Below, one piece after another: positions 1 to 11,251 of a stretch of DNA of 64,000 nucleotides (its first letter is position 1; each line of letters opens with the position of its first letter). The translations under genes were made by a program, and so were the position numbers. The stretch comes from Cyanophora paradoxa (taxonomy: Eukaryota; Glaucocystophyceae; Cyanophorales; Cyanophoraceae): contig QPMI01000496.1 in the NCBI GenBank assembly GCA_004431415.1, positions 558,001 through 622,000 on the forward strand, read 5' to 3'. The notes beneath the pieces are model-generated. The model worked only from the letters and a program-made list of their open reading frames with translations. It did no database searches and was not told where the DNA came from.

Positions 1-1895
1 GCCCGGAGAGCTCGAGCTCTGCGGAGAGCATACTCGCGAAGGCCTTGATGCTCGGCTTTCTGCAGCAACTCCTGGAGCAAGGCGGCGGCCTGCGCGACCA
101 CCTGCCCCATCAACCGGCGGCGGCAGCCGCGCCGCAACGAGCTCCCAAGGACGTCGCCAAAGCCGCACAGCTCCGGCGCACCCAGTCGAGGGCGCACGAG
201 TTCAACGAGCACCTCCGGCACACAGATATCTTCAAGAAGATTGAGGGTATAGATCACCCAGGTCTTATTCCCGTATCGCACCTTGAAGTTGATTTCAACA
301 ATGAGAGGTACAGGAGCGCTTATATAATTAATATTATTATCATTGAGCGATGCGATACACTCGTGCATACAAATTCGGCAGGAATCGTCTTGGTAAAGGA
401 GGTATGGGAGAAGTCTTCAGAGGGTTTTACAAACGATCGCCGGTTGCTGTCAAGCGGGTCCGTTCGATGACAGCGCCGCAACTGGTTGTTTCCTACGGAT
501 TCTTACATTTTCGCCGTCTGCAATATATAGATTACTGGGGGCGAAGTTGACACTTTCAAAAAAGAATTGAATCTGATGAGGTGCCATATCGATCATGACA
601 TAAATATGAATACCCTCGTTCACGTGCACGAGCACTTGATTGATTATCAGTTGCACAACGCAGCAAAATTTCCTTCCCTCACATCGTTCAGGTTTGGATT
701 TCGGACCAGTTTCTTCTGCATATGCGTATTAAAAATGATAATTCGTTATTCGTATATATGGCGAGCCGTTAGACTCGTATTCAATCGTAATGCCGACCAT
801 CGTCGCAGTTCTACGGAATTGCAATCAGTGGCCGAGATGTTCTTCTCGTTTGCGAACTCTGCGAAGGTCAGATTTATTTGGAGTTGTCCGTTGCAATTAG
901 CGTATTCACATTGATATCTGACGTTGGGGGCAGGAGGGAGCATTGATGCATTTTTGGACGGGGCCAACTCTGCGAACAAAGATTTCGACTTACGCAGGCG
1001 CATCGCAAAGCAATCAGCCCAAGGCATGGCTTACCTTCACAGCCTCAACATTGTCCACTTTGATCTGAAAGCAGCAAATATTCTGGTGTTCAGATCTCAT
1101 TACCGATCTAGATGTTTCTGCTAATTTAACATTCTTGCAGCTCACGCGGGACTACTCGGCAAAAATCGCTGATTTGTGCGCCCCTTATTGCAGCACATGC
1201 CACCTTATCGATATCGGCTTGTCCTAGAAGCTAACTCATGACGCACGCGAAAAGTGGTTTGAGCAAGGTCGTCAACAACACGGGGGTGACCGAAGTCCTC
1301 GGCGGGACGATCACGCACTTGCCGCCTGAGGTGATGAGGGGTGAAATGGCCGGCCCCCCAGCGGATGTCTACTCCTGGGCTCTTGTCTTCTGGCAGGTCT
1401 GCCCAGTCTGTGAGCTCCGACGCGGGCCCCGTTCGGCTCTGACGCGGACCCGTTCGGTATTCTCCCTGCTGCGTCTGCCATTGACTGCGGACCGGATGTA
1501 GCTCTTGACAGGTGAGCGGGATCTGTGGAGGGAAGAGTTGGCGCGATTCCTGGCGGAGCATGGCGAGCACGCACATCCTCTCCTTTTCCGTGAGTTTGCT
1601 CTCCCTGTGTGCGTATCTTGGCTCGAGGCGTGTGTCACTATTGTGCGCAGATCGGTATTTCCAAGAGAAGGTCATGCTTCAGCAGCGGCGGCCTCCGATC
1701 CCGAAGAACTCGTCTGTTCCCCTCGAATACTTCCGATTCCTTGAGGTTACTGTTATTCAAGCGTAGCACCTTCTCTTACTCTAACTCTGGCAATCATCGC
1801 AGGATTGCTGGCAGGACAATCCCAGCCGACGTCCCACATTCGATCAAATCGTGGACAAGCTCGAAGCTCTCGAGGAAAAATATCCCACCCGTTAA
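1..1895 (+). CDS. TKL-type protein kinase, 5' partial, multi-exon
   Basis: This is a serine/threonine or dual-specificity kinase of the tyrosine-kinase-like group. The reading frame is open to the left edge, so the N-terminus lies outside the window. Seen: a glycine-rich loop (LGKGGMGEVFRG, near 391-426), the VAVK lysine near 445, an alpha-C segment (FKKELNLMR, near 557), a catalytic loop reading IVHFDLKAAN (1049-1078), a DFG formed by splicing GATTT (donor GTGCGC, about 1173) to TGGT (about 1254), PPE (about 1324), the F-helix DVYSWALVFWQ, then LLTGE after a short intron. The last exon reads RRPTFDQIVDKLEALEE and ends in TAA at 1893. The HFD in place of HRD makes it a non-RD kinase. Its position beside TIR and LRR genes fits signalling, but the substrate is unknown. 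Introns are AT-richer than exons. Confidence 0.82.
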
Positions 1896-2649
1896 GCAGG
1901 TTCCGTAGCTTCAGCAGTGATTTCCGGATTCGAGATGCTTTCCGTCTTTGAAAACTATTTTCTCCTTGCCATGCCATTGTGTCCTCTAATATCATGATCA
2001 TGTACACGTGCTCGAGCTTCTGATTATTCTTGAAACAACATCATATGCAAACAAATCAAATGCATATGTCCTGGGAGGCACATGTACAGCTACAGGCTGC
2101 AGCTAAGGATGCCTGCAGCAACGGGGTGGTCGACGACGGGGACGAACTGTCCAGGGGGGCAATCGCAAAGGGGGGGGAGCGTGAGGTGTGTAGTTAACGT
2201 TCCAGTTGCGAGGAGATTTAAAAAGCGACCGGAAGCGACGAAAAGCTGCAGTCGATTCTTAGATCTGCGGGGGGTGCGGATCGGAAGGGCTGGGAGGGCC
2301 GGGGAGAGGGCCGGGAGGGCGGGCGGGCGGGCGGGGGAGGGTGGGGGAGGGGGTACTCGCCGGCCACGTGCACGATCACCTCTAAATCCGGGGCGGATCC
2401 GAAGTGGGGTTCAAGGGTGGCCGAATACGAAGTTGAAGCTAAGTTCCGAGGTAGCCCGAGGAGAGCCCGAGGTAGAGGGGTAGGTAGGGATCATCGGATG
2501 TAGAGGGAGGGGGAAGGGGGGGGAGGGGGGGGGGAAGCGGGGGGGCTAGGGGGGAGCCCGGGGCGAGGGGGGAGCCGCGGCATGCAACACGAAACGATCA
2601 GATACATGTTTATATATATATATTATGTGTGACACGATTGAAGGCGGGA
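1896..2649. other. Intergenic, convergent genes, G-rich tract
   Basis: No gene recognised. The kinase and the LRR-TIR gene end toward each other here. Positions 2280-2350 and 2505-2580 are nearly pure purine with long G runs that could form quadruplexes. An AT-rich stretch (near 2607-2632) follows. Confidence 0.6.
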
Positions 2650-4210
2650 GACGATCACTACGCGGGAGACGTTGATGCAATCAAGTCAAGCATCCATTCA
2701 AGCGATGCTCTCCTGAGTCGGCCCTCCCGCTCGTACGTCACCTGAGCACGCATTTGCATAATATTAATAAACGCAGGGTGACAGGCAATGGCTGTAGCGC
2801 AATGCGACTGAAAACAATTGCAAGGCACCGCCTTCGTGGCGAGGGACTTGCCGAGGGCTGCGAGAACCTGCAGTTGCAAAGGGGTGATCAGTTTCCTATA
2901 CAGACTGACCAGGTCGGCACCGCACCTGCTCTTTGCTGTACCCTACTTCGGGCGGAACGTGGAGAGCCTGGATTTCAGTGGCTGCGCACGCGCATGTAGT
3001 GGGCGGAGTTTGACTTGAGAAGGGGCAGACTAAAGCTCTCACGACTTGGATAGCTAGGGAAGCCTTCACGGTACCTGCCGGTTAACGTTGTTCAGCGGAA
3101 TCAAAGACAAAAACAGCGAATTCATGGAGCGCAGACCAAATTGGGAATACTGGGCGGTTCGCAGCGACGGCAGCCGTTACTTCCATCAGGCACCATTTTG
3201 ACTCCAAGACACCTGTGAATAGGTAATTGAACACTAATTATATAAAGGAGCTCGAGCGTACGCGTCCAATAAAATGATACCTTGAGTCAAAAGGAGAAGG
3301 ACGCAACGGGAAGAAGCGACCAATGCAGCAAGATTTTCGGTGGTTCCAAGATTGTCCACATCGAGGAAAATCCGTATTCCAGGCGCAAGTTGCTCCAGCT
3401 GCAAAACAAATTAACCCACAAGCGAATGTGAACAGTAAAAACGGTAACTACGCCACACGAGGCAACATGCACGCGCACCTCCATTTTGATAGCGAGAGCT
3501 AGCGCTCCTCCGGAGACTTGGCGATGCGAAATGAAGGCATCGTACTTGCCTCCTCCAGAGGCCGCGGCGGAGCCTCCATGGCCAGGCTGCGGAAACAGTT
3601 CGGAAATGATAAGCCAATGATTAGCTTGGCGCGAACTCAGGCTGTAAACGCAATCAAAAGAGTATCCTAAAATGACAGTTAGGATCCTGACAGGGCAGCA
3701 CTGGCGCGAAGTAGAGCTTGGGCAGCTGCAGGGCGACACTGGCGAGTGGCGCGAACCATCGGAGGCGGATGCGCGGCCTGCAATCGCATGAAGGCGATGA
3801 CGGCCGAGCTGCCCTGGCTGGCGGACCCGTTCTCGACAGCCAATCGGACACTTTCTGGAAGCGTGCGGACGAGAGGGTTCCCATTCACATAAAGAGTCTG
3901 CACTCGCGTACGCGTCACCCGTCACGTGCACGTGAGCTCGCATGTTACGAGAGACGGTTACCCTCAATGAATGCAGGCGTCCCAGCTCTGGAGGTAGCGA
4001 CCCAATGTTGTTGTCCCCGAGCTTGAGCACCTCAAGATTCACAAGCCGGGCGATCTGATCCCCCGGAATGCTCGACAGGCGATTCTTGCGCAGGTCCAGC
4101 GAGCGTATGGCGCTTGCAGGACCCGCGCGCTCGATTGCTGCGGCTGGCCACGCGTCGAGCCCCATCTGCCAGAAGCTCATGGACCCATCCGCGTCCAGTT
4201 TAACAGCCAT
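2650..4210 (-). CDS. LRR-TIR domain protein, multi-exon
   Basis: The start at 4210 opens MAVKLDADGSMSFWQ. Leucine-rich repeats follow (SLDLRKNRLSSIPGDQ, LEVLKLGDNNIGSLPPELG), then GNPLVRTLPESVRLAV after an intron. A linker leads into a TIR domain: KYDAFISHRQVSGGALALAI (3485-3545), LAPGIRIFLDVDNLGTTENL (3330-3395), CVLLLLTQ, then VLESKWCLMEVTAA across an intron (3165-3212). The Glu in SKWCLMEV sits where SARM1 and plant TIRs have the catalytic glutamate of their NAD+ glycohydrolase activity, so enzymatic activity is possible by inference. The 3' end is uncertain: an exon with GADLVSLYRKLITPLQ (near 2880-2935) and sequence to about 2650 may complete the protein. The LRR-first, TIR-last order differs from plant TNLs and resembles animal TLR order, but no membrane segment was seen. 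Confidence 0.72.
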
Positions 4211-6234
4211 CTATACATATGTTCGTCTCGCGAGGCCTATGATCTGCGTTGCATACGTATACGCATAAAGGTCAAACTTCCAATGCATCGGTTATCACAT
4301 GTGGCTGTCAATCGCAGGCTGCATAGATAGCATACATATGTCATGCACGTGCACGTGTATAAATGTGCAGTGTGCACGCCTGCCGGACGTACGTATACCG
4401 CACAAGTTCAGCTGACCGTGCCGCGGTGCTTATATATATACCGCATAGACCGAATAGTATGATACATGTACGTATACATACCCTCTTCAACTCTGAACTC
4501 TGCCAGTAGAGTCTAGACGCGCCGCCTGCGTGTCGCCCGCTGAGTATGCAGCCTGATGCAGGCTGCAGCCTGGCACGCTGCACTGCAGCAGGCTGCAGCT
4601 TTTCGACCGGAGTCGACCTTAAGCTTCAAGGCTTAATTAATTTAGCCCGGTGCCAGCTGCAGTGTACATATGCATGTGCAACACACTGTGACAGCTGCAC
4701 TGCCCCAGTGTACTACGGTACTACGGTACATGCATGATGTGCAACACGGTGCCATGGGCCACAGACTCTGGCACAGACAGCCTGCCAGTGCCAGACTGTC
4801 TGACGAATTCGAAGGCCCGGCGGCGCTGGCCCGGTCACCGGGTGGCGGCCCACTGGCGGGCCCACTGGCGGCTCCAGGCTGCCGCCGCATAGGCCCGCAT
4901 GTTACGGGGGGCCTAGCCTACTAGGCTACTTCGGTAGCAGTCTAGATCTAGACAGGAGGGCGGCCCGGCGGGTGTCAGGGCCACACTGGCCCCACACTGG
5001 CCATGGCCAGTTGGACCGGGTTTGCCGAAAATTCTTATTCTATGATAACACTTGAAAATAGTGCGGCTGAGCTTTATATATCTTTTTAAAAAACTAATTT
5101 AATCCGAACCCCGATCGCGACTCGAGCTCTTATACCGTCACCCCGTCCGAACTTGCTGCAATAACCGGACTCACTCGTACCCACTGGTCCCGGGGACTAA
5201 TATTAATAATGGAACAATTACGTTGACACGAAATGTTATAATCACGAATCGACACTGGTCGAGAATCTGACGGGATCAGGGGACTGCAGCTGCGGAGCCA
5301 GTACTAGTGCGGACGCCAATAGCCGAGAGCAGTCAGGTGACCTGATTCTTTTTATTATTATATAATTAATAATAGTATAATGGTTTTTTTTTTTTGGTGA
5401 ATTACCGGCCACAGCCTCTAGTCTACTCCAGCACTGTGGGGGCGTGTACAGGCAAGGTGGGGCATGATCGATCGGAATTATGTGGAACGGGCGGGATTTG
5501 AAGGCGTGATTCTCATCGCAGGGCGATTCGAACACGGAAGGCATGCATCGGAAAGCGTGTATGATAACCACACCGCTATGAGCGAATAGTATAATGGTAC
5601 TTTTAGACTAGTATTAGACTATTATAATTACTACGGTAGTAATATATAGTAGTGCACGTGCACGGTACACTGTGGCACTACCGTAGTACACGCCGACTAC
5701 ACCAGTCGAGCTACACGGCGCCGGACTCCCGGAGAGTCCCGGTCCCGACCGTCCGACGGTCGGACTCCCGACTCCCGAGTCCCGAGTCCCGAGTCGACTC
5801 CCGACTCCCGAGTCCCGAGTCCGGGGCCCTAATACCAGCGTGTACGGTGTACCGCCGCCCTACTCAGTGACTCATAATTAGCAGTACTACGGTACTTAGG
5901 TAGTGTGCCGACACTCACTGAGTCAGAGTCTCGCCGCGGCCCGCGAGTCTCACGGCCATCGCAGTGATCGCACAGCCTGCGGCCCAGCCTGCCACCCAGG
6001 TGCTGGCAACGTGCTGCTGAGGTGCAGCACCGTGCAGCCTGTACGTATACGGTGCACCGTACGCGTGGCACGGCAAACTTTGGAAAGCTAGCACAAGGTT
6101 GGGACGCACTTGTCTTCGAGACTCAGCGGTGCGTATATAAACGTATACAATGTTATACACACATACTTACGCCTTCAACATCGAGTGAACACTGTGCTCT
6201 AATCATGGGCATCGCCTAGATATATATACAGGAA
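4211..6234. promoter_or_regulatory. Divergent intergenic region between two TIR genes
   Basis: About 2 kb lie between the start of the LRR-TIR gene (-) and the start of the TIR-WW gene (+), so this probably carries both promoters. It holds many perfect palindromes (CTGCAG, TGCATGCA, GTATAC, GTGCACGTGCAC at 5653), AT-rich boxes (near 4430, 5350 and 6220) and short direct repeats such as CCCGAGT (5760-5822) and CACTGGC. No coding sequence is supported: the open frames lack family motifs and look like chance frames. Confidence 0.5.
5758..5823. repeat. Tandem CCCGAGT / GACTCCC short repeat
   Basis: Alternating direct and inverted copies of GACTCCC and CCCGAGT, with partial dyad symmetry, repeated about nine times. 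It lies in the divergent intergenic region. Confidence 0.75.
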
Positions 6235-9200
6235 ATGTCTGGTGAGGCCAGCGCAGGCCCGCCCGTTGTGGCTCGATCGAACAGCGGGATGTGGCGTGCA
6301 GCTGGGTCCAAGCCACCTGCGTCGCCGGCAGGATACGCAGCCGACTGCGCCGCGGCCGCACGGCCGACAACCCCCGAAGTCCAGCTTGCACAGCCTCGTC
6401 CGCAATGGGAAGCTCAGCGTGCGCAACAGCATATGCATGCGCAGCAGATGCAATATGGACACCCGCACTGGCAGGCCCCACCAGCCGTCAACGCCGCCCC
6501 TCCGCCTCAGCCGCGGCCGGCAGCTCCTGTGCAGCATATGCAAGCCCTGCGTCCGAGGGGAATGCCTCAGCCTGGCCTTCAAGACCGTGCGGTCAAAGGC
6601 CCGCGGGAGAAGTACGGCGACGTTTTCATCAGCTCTGTGCCTTCGGACTCAGCAACCGCATTGAAAATCAGGGATGAATTTAACAAAGCGGACATCACCT
6701 GTTGGTACTGAGCTTTTTCGGCGCATCCCCGATATATGTATACTATCACCCTGCACCTCTCACGCAAACAACAATATCCACAGGTGCAACGAACAAAGCA
6801 TCATGGCCGGGGAGAATCCTCATGCAGAAATATCGAAGGGAATTAAAAAATGCATTGTCTTTCTGTTCTGCATCTCCCAGAAAAGCGTCGACGACACAGT
6901 CTGCCAGGTGGGAACTGCGCTCAAACGTTTGGTCCCTGACACCGTAACCCCTGGCTCGCGCACAGAAACAACTCGCGCTGGCTTCCAAGTCCGGCAAAAT
7001 CATTCTTCCCGTCTATCTCCAACCTGAGCGCGAGGTGTCCCTGTCAGACGCTGCACAGTACTGTCTAGCCGAGTGCGCGCGCGCTTTCACAAGTTACTAA
7101 ACTTCAGATCCAATACTTATTATATTGCCACTTGATATCCAGAACTGCTCCTTTCGAGCTGCCAAATCCAGCGCACGCTCAGCAAAATTTCAAGTTACGC
7201 ATGCGCGAGCTCATTCTCATGATTTGCAACCACATTTCGCTTCCGCCACCACCGGACCCTGAGCTGCAAGACGACCCTGCGGAGCTTCAGAACGAACCAG
7301 CACCCGCCGAGGCCGCGGCAGCGTCGCCACCTCGAGCTCGCCCGCCGCCCCCACCCGTGGAGGTCCCGAACCCGTCGGGCCAGGCTTCGCTGCTGCCCAA
7401 TTGGCGAGAAGTTCAAACAGCAACCCCGCGCCGTCGTGTCTACTATCACAACGTAAAGACAAATGAGACGAGATGGGAGCGTCCGACAGCTGGTACCGGT
7501 GCTCTCCCTCATGCGATCTATTAAGCCTTGCTTTATTGCATATCAACTGTGATTTATCACGAGCAGGACCAAATGCGCACCCCGCGGTCGCTGACGTGGC
7601 CCAGCCTCCTTCTCCGCCTGGCACTCCTCAGCTGCCAGACGGTTGGAAGCGGCTGTACGACACGAAAGGAGGCGTCATGTTTATGAACAAGTTCACGAAA
7701 GCTGTAACCACAAACCTTCCGCGAACCCCAGCGGACGAGGCGTGCAGCAACCTTCCAGATCCCGATGCAACTGATACCACGGTTCGAATATGCAATTTAT
7801 CATGATATGCTCAAGTGCGATAATATTGGCAGGCCTCTCCAGCGACTTCTTGCGCAAATTTAGCCCTTGCCGAGCGCGAGGAGGTGGCTAAAAATGAAAA
7901 AGCAGAGGCTGCGAAGGCAGCTGCTGCGGCATCGGGATCCAGCACAACTATAATCGGCAAACTTCCTACTCCATTCATACCGAGATTCAATGAAACTGCC
8001 TCGATCAAATGCGATATAGGTGACCGTGAGCGCGACACGGGCCCAGGCGGCGACAAAAAGGACGTGGCGTACACCGTCCGCCGAAAGAAGACTGCGAGCA
8101 TTCTTTTTTCTCGTATGTTCAGATTTTATGCGCCATGCTATCGATTGCGATCTCCTCTGATCTCCAAACTGTGGCTTCCTCATCAGGCTGGTCGACAACT
8201 GTCGGAGCCGAGCCTCTTTGTGGCGATAATGTGTATTGGGAGTGCACCATCGACAACATTGGTGGGTGCGGTGCCATCGCGATTGGTGTCACCATACCCA
8301 ACATGAACTCGACGGACGGGTGTCTTGGAGACGATCAGTACTCATGGGCCTACACGGGTGCGGCCTGCTTTGACACCCGCATTTAATTTATCTCTCAATC
8401 AATATTACGGTAGGGACCCTCCGGCTTACCAATGCCCCCGGAAAGCGGCACAACAACAAGCACATTGCTTACGGGAAACCCTGGAATAAGGGCGACACAA
8501 TAGGAGTTCTTTTGGTTAGTGCGACCTTCGTAGATTTTGCGAAAATTTTCTTTTACAGTGCGAATCCAGGATAACGTGCAGCGCACCTTGTCATTCTTTC
8601 ATGAAGGTGTACCCCTTGGAGTTGCTTTCCGAGATCTTCTCACCAGCGGTCTCCGGAACGATCAGTTTCTCAGGCGGGTGATACTTATCTTTAATTTGCC
8701 CTAGGCCTGGAGACTTAATTGAATCGTGCATCGCAACAGACCCGCCGTGTCTCTCTACTTTTTCAATGAAGGCGTATCCATTCCACGGGAGATTAATCTG
8801 CCGCCGTCACTGTCCGGGGTGAGCATTTTTTGGAATACGCACACGATCGTGGACGTGCACACTAACAATTCCACCTCGGTGGCAGAAAATGTATCCCTTT
8901 GGCTTTGCGGATCCGAACAGAGGCGATTACATGAAGGTGCTCGATTGCATAAATGCGCCCGGTACTGCACACCAAGTTAAGCAAACCAATTTCACATCAT
9001 GATCGTATCAGGTGAAGGTCTCGGACGAAGGACGTGAGATGGAAATTGATTTGAAGTTCGAAAAACGGTCCCGCGAGCGTCTTTTTGAGATTGTTATCGC
9101 GGAATCGCAAGTACCTCATGTTGACTGCTGGTATTTTGAGGTGCAGTAATATTGATCATCAGATCTATTGTGTTTTATAATTAACGTTGTAACATGTCTT

Positions 9201-11219
9201 ACACCCAGATCACACTCATTAATGTTTCGCAAGAGTCGAGATTCACGTTTGGCATCGGGCTGGCCCAGTCGAGCAGCCAGCTCTCGGGCAAGTGCCTCGG
9301 CTGGGAGAGCTACACCTTCGGCTATGTGAGCTTAAACTTTCATTAGTCTTCGGTCGATTAAATTGCGAATTACAGCATGGCGATGATGGCGGGATTCATG
9401 ACGGCACGACCGATGGCACGTCGTCTCACAAGGTTGAGAAATACGGCCAGGGCGACACCGTCGGCGTTGGAATCAACCGCAGAGAGAAGAAGGTTTGCGT
9501 AGATGCTAACATAATATCCTGTTTGTCGAATTGATCGGGACGTGCACGTGGATACAGATTATTTTCACAAAGAATGGAAATCTTGTGTATGCATTGAAAT
9601 TGCGCCCTGCGCATGGCGACGTTTCAAGCGTTTACCCGGCCTTTCATGCCGGCATGGTGATTCCACGCCCTGAAACTTTTCGTTTTACCTCCTGACGCTT
9701 TCCCATGGCCAACATATAATCAGACCCGAGGCCGGGAGGATGCCCAGCGAAATGTCGTTTTCAGTGCGAACTTCGGGGAGCGTGAATTCAAGGCCCGAGA
9801 CTTGGTCGGGCTTCTGGGCATGAAGCCAGCGCTGCCCCCCATCAGCGCGGTGGGCGCACGAGCTCTATGTGAGGCTTGTACATGTGTTAGCTAAAGTCTG
9901 AGGTGCGTCGCGCAGACGAGCCTATTCTACCTCAGCGGGTCGGCTGGATCTGGGATCTATCACAGCGAGAAGGCCACGGTCGAGAGGCTCGATCCTTATA
10001 TTCCTCGATGGACCCAGATGGACAGCGTGTCAATTAATACCTTTCCTTCTTCAGCCGTTCTTGTCAGCAAGCGGTTCGTCGCTGTTCGTCAATGACACGA
10101 ATATTATTTTTGCGAATGCAAATGCGCGCGCGCAGATTTTTGGTACTCGGGGGGAGCTCGAAAAAGAAGAGCGCGTCCGGGCGCATTCAGGTGCTTCAGC
10201 GGAAAGTTTGCTCTGTTTCGTGATCGTGACCTCTTTTATCCGACCTTTTGGGATCGCCGCAGGCGTTCGACTCTGAAAGAGGGCAATGGCTTGAGCTGCC
10301 CGCGATGCGAGAAGGGCGCTCGCGATGCTCAATCGTAGCCGTCGGAGACAGCATCTACGCGATAGGCGGCGTTGCGGAGGGCAGCACCAAAGACTCGATA
10401 ATTCGACTTGCCTCCGTCGAGCGCTACACGTTCCCACCTGGGGCGCGGGCTGTGCCAACTTCTGGCATGTGGCAGAGCGTGCGTATACAGAATCTTTTCT
10501 CTCTGCGATTTCCCATCGTGCTTAAAATGCGCTGCGCTCCTGAACATCATGGAGCTCATCAGCTCGTCGCGATCGCGCAGATCGAGCCCATGAAAATTGC
10601 GCGAAGCCACATGGCGGCCTGTGTTATTGGGAATTACATTTACGTCTTCGGCGGCGTCGGAAGTGATGGGAACGTCGTTAACAGTTTCGAGATGCTCGAG
10701 ATCTCGACGGGGCGCTGGATGCCCAGCATGCAGATGCCCCAAGCCCGAGCGAGCCACAATGCAGCTGTCGTCGGCAGCACGATCTATGTCATGGGAGGCA
10801 AGGACGATGACGGGGCGACTCTGGATACGATGGACGCCTACGACTCCCTCACTCACCAGTGGAGAAAAGAGGCCTCCATGAAAGTTCCGCGTCGCTCATT
10901 CGGCTGCGCCATTTTTGAGAACAATATCTACGTTGCTGGCGGCCGCACCTCCGTTAAGTGAGCCGCTACAGATTTCGATGCTGTGACCGGAATTTTGATG
11001 TTCGTTGATCCTCGATTTTGCAGGCTATGGTCGGCGCTAGTCGAGTGCTATGACACGCGCGCAAAGCGCTGGAAAAGGGGGGTTCCGGCGCTCTCCGAGC
11101 GTCGCAAAGTTCTACTCATTGAGCTTCCCCGCAATTTCTTCGCCAAGGCCGTCCTTGCTGCACCAGCTGCACTCAAGCCCGCGACCGGTGCTATGAGTTC
11201 CTTGTTTGGAAGTGCATGA
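6235..11219 (+). CDS. TIR-WW-WW-SPRY-SPRY-Kelch multidomain protein
   Basis: The start at 6235 gives a Pro/Ala/Gln-rich leader, then TIR: YGDVFISSVPSDSATALKIR (6615-6674), FNKADITCW spliced to CNEQSIMAGENPH, CIVFLFCISQKSVDDTVCQ, then LASKSGKIILPVYLQPE (6983-7030). Two WW domains follow: LLPNWREVQ with YYHNVKTNETRWERP (7390-7485) and LPDGWKRLYDTKGGVMF (7633-7730). SPRY 1: DNVYWECTIDNIGGCGAIAI (8225-8284), NAPGKRHNNKHIAYGKPWN, SFFHEGVPLGVAF. SPRY 2: CWYFEVQ (9128), QGDTVGVGINRREKK, IIFTKNGNLVY, VFSANFGEREFKARDL (9758-9805). Kelch repeats run from about 9917 to 11130 (YAIGGV, YIYVFGGVGSDG, IYVMGGKDDDG, NIYVAGG, each before a W). Stop TGA at 11217. The exon ending SPRY 2 leads straight into the Kelch part, supporting one gene. 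The TIR catalytic Glu position appears to be Gln. WW, SPRY and Kelch bind proteins, so a scaffold role is likely. Confidence 0.7.
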
Positions 11220-11251
11220 ATCAATTGAACACGTAAGCAGCTGCGGGCCCA

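Noticed and set aside
4546-6160. Several 60-110 residue open frames between the two TIR genes
   Set aside because: They are composed of repeat and palindrome translation (Cys, Thr, Tyr from GTATAC/TGCACG words) with no splice pattern or motif.
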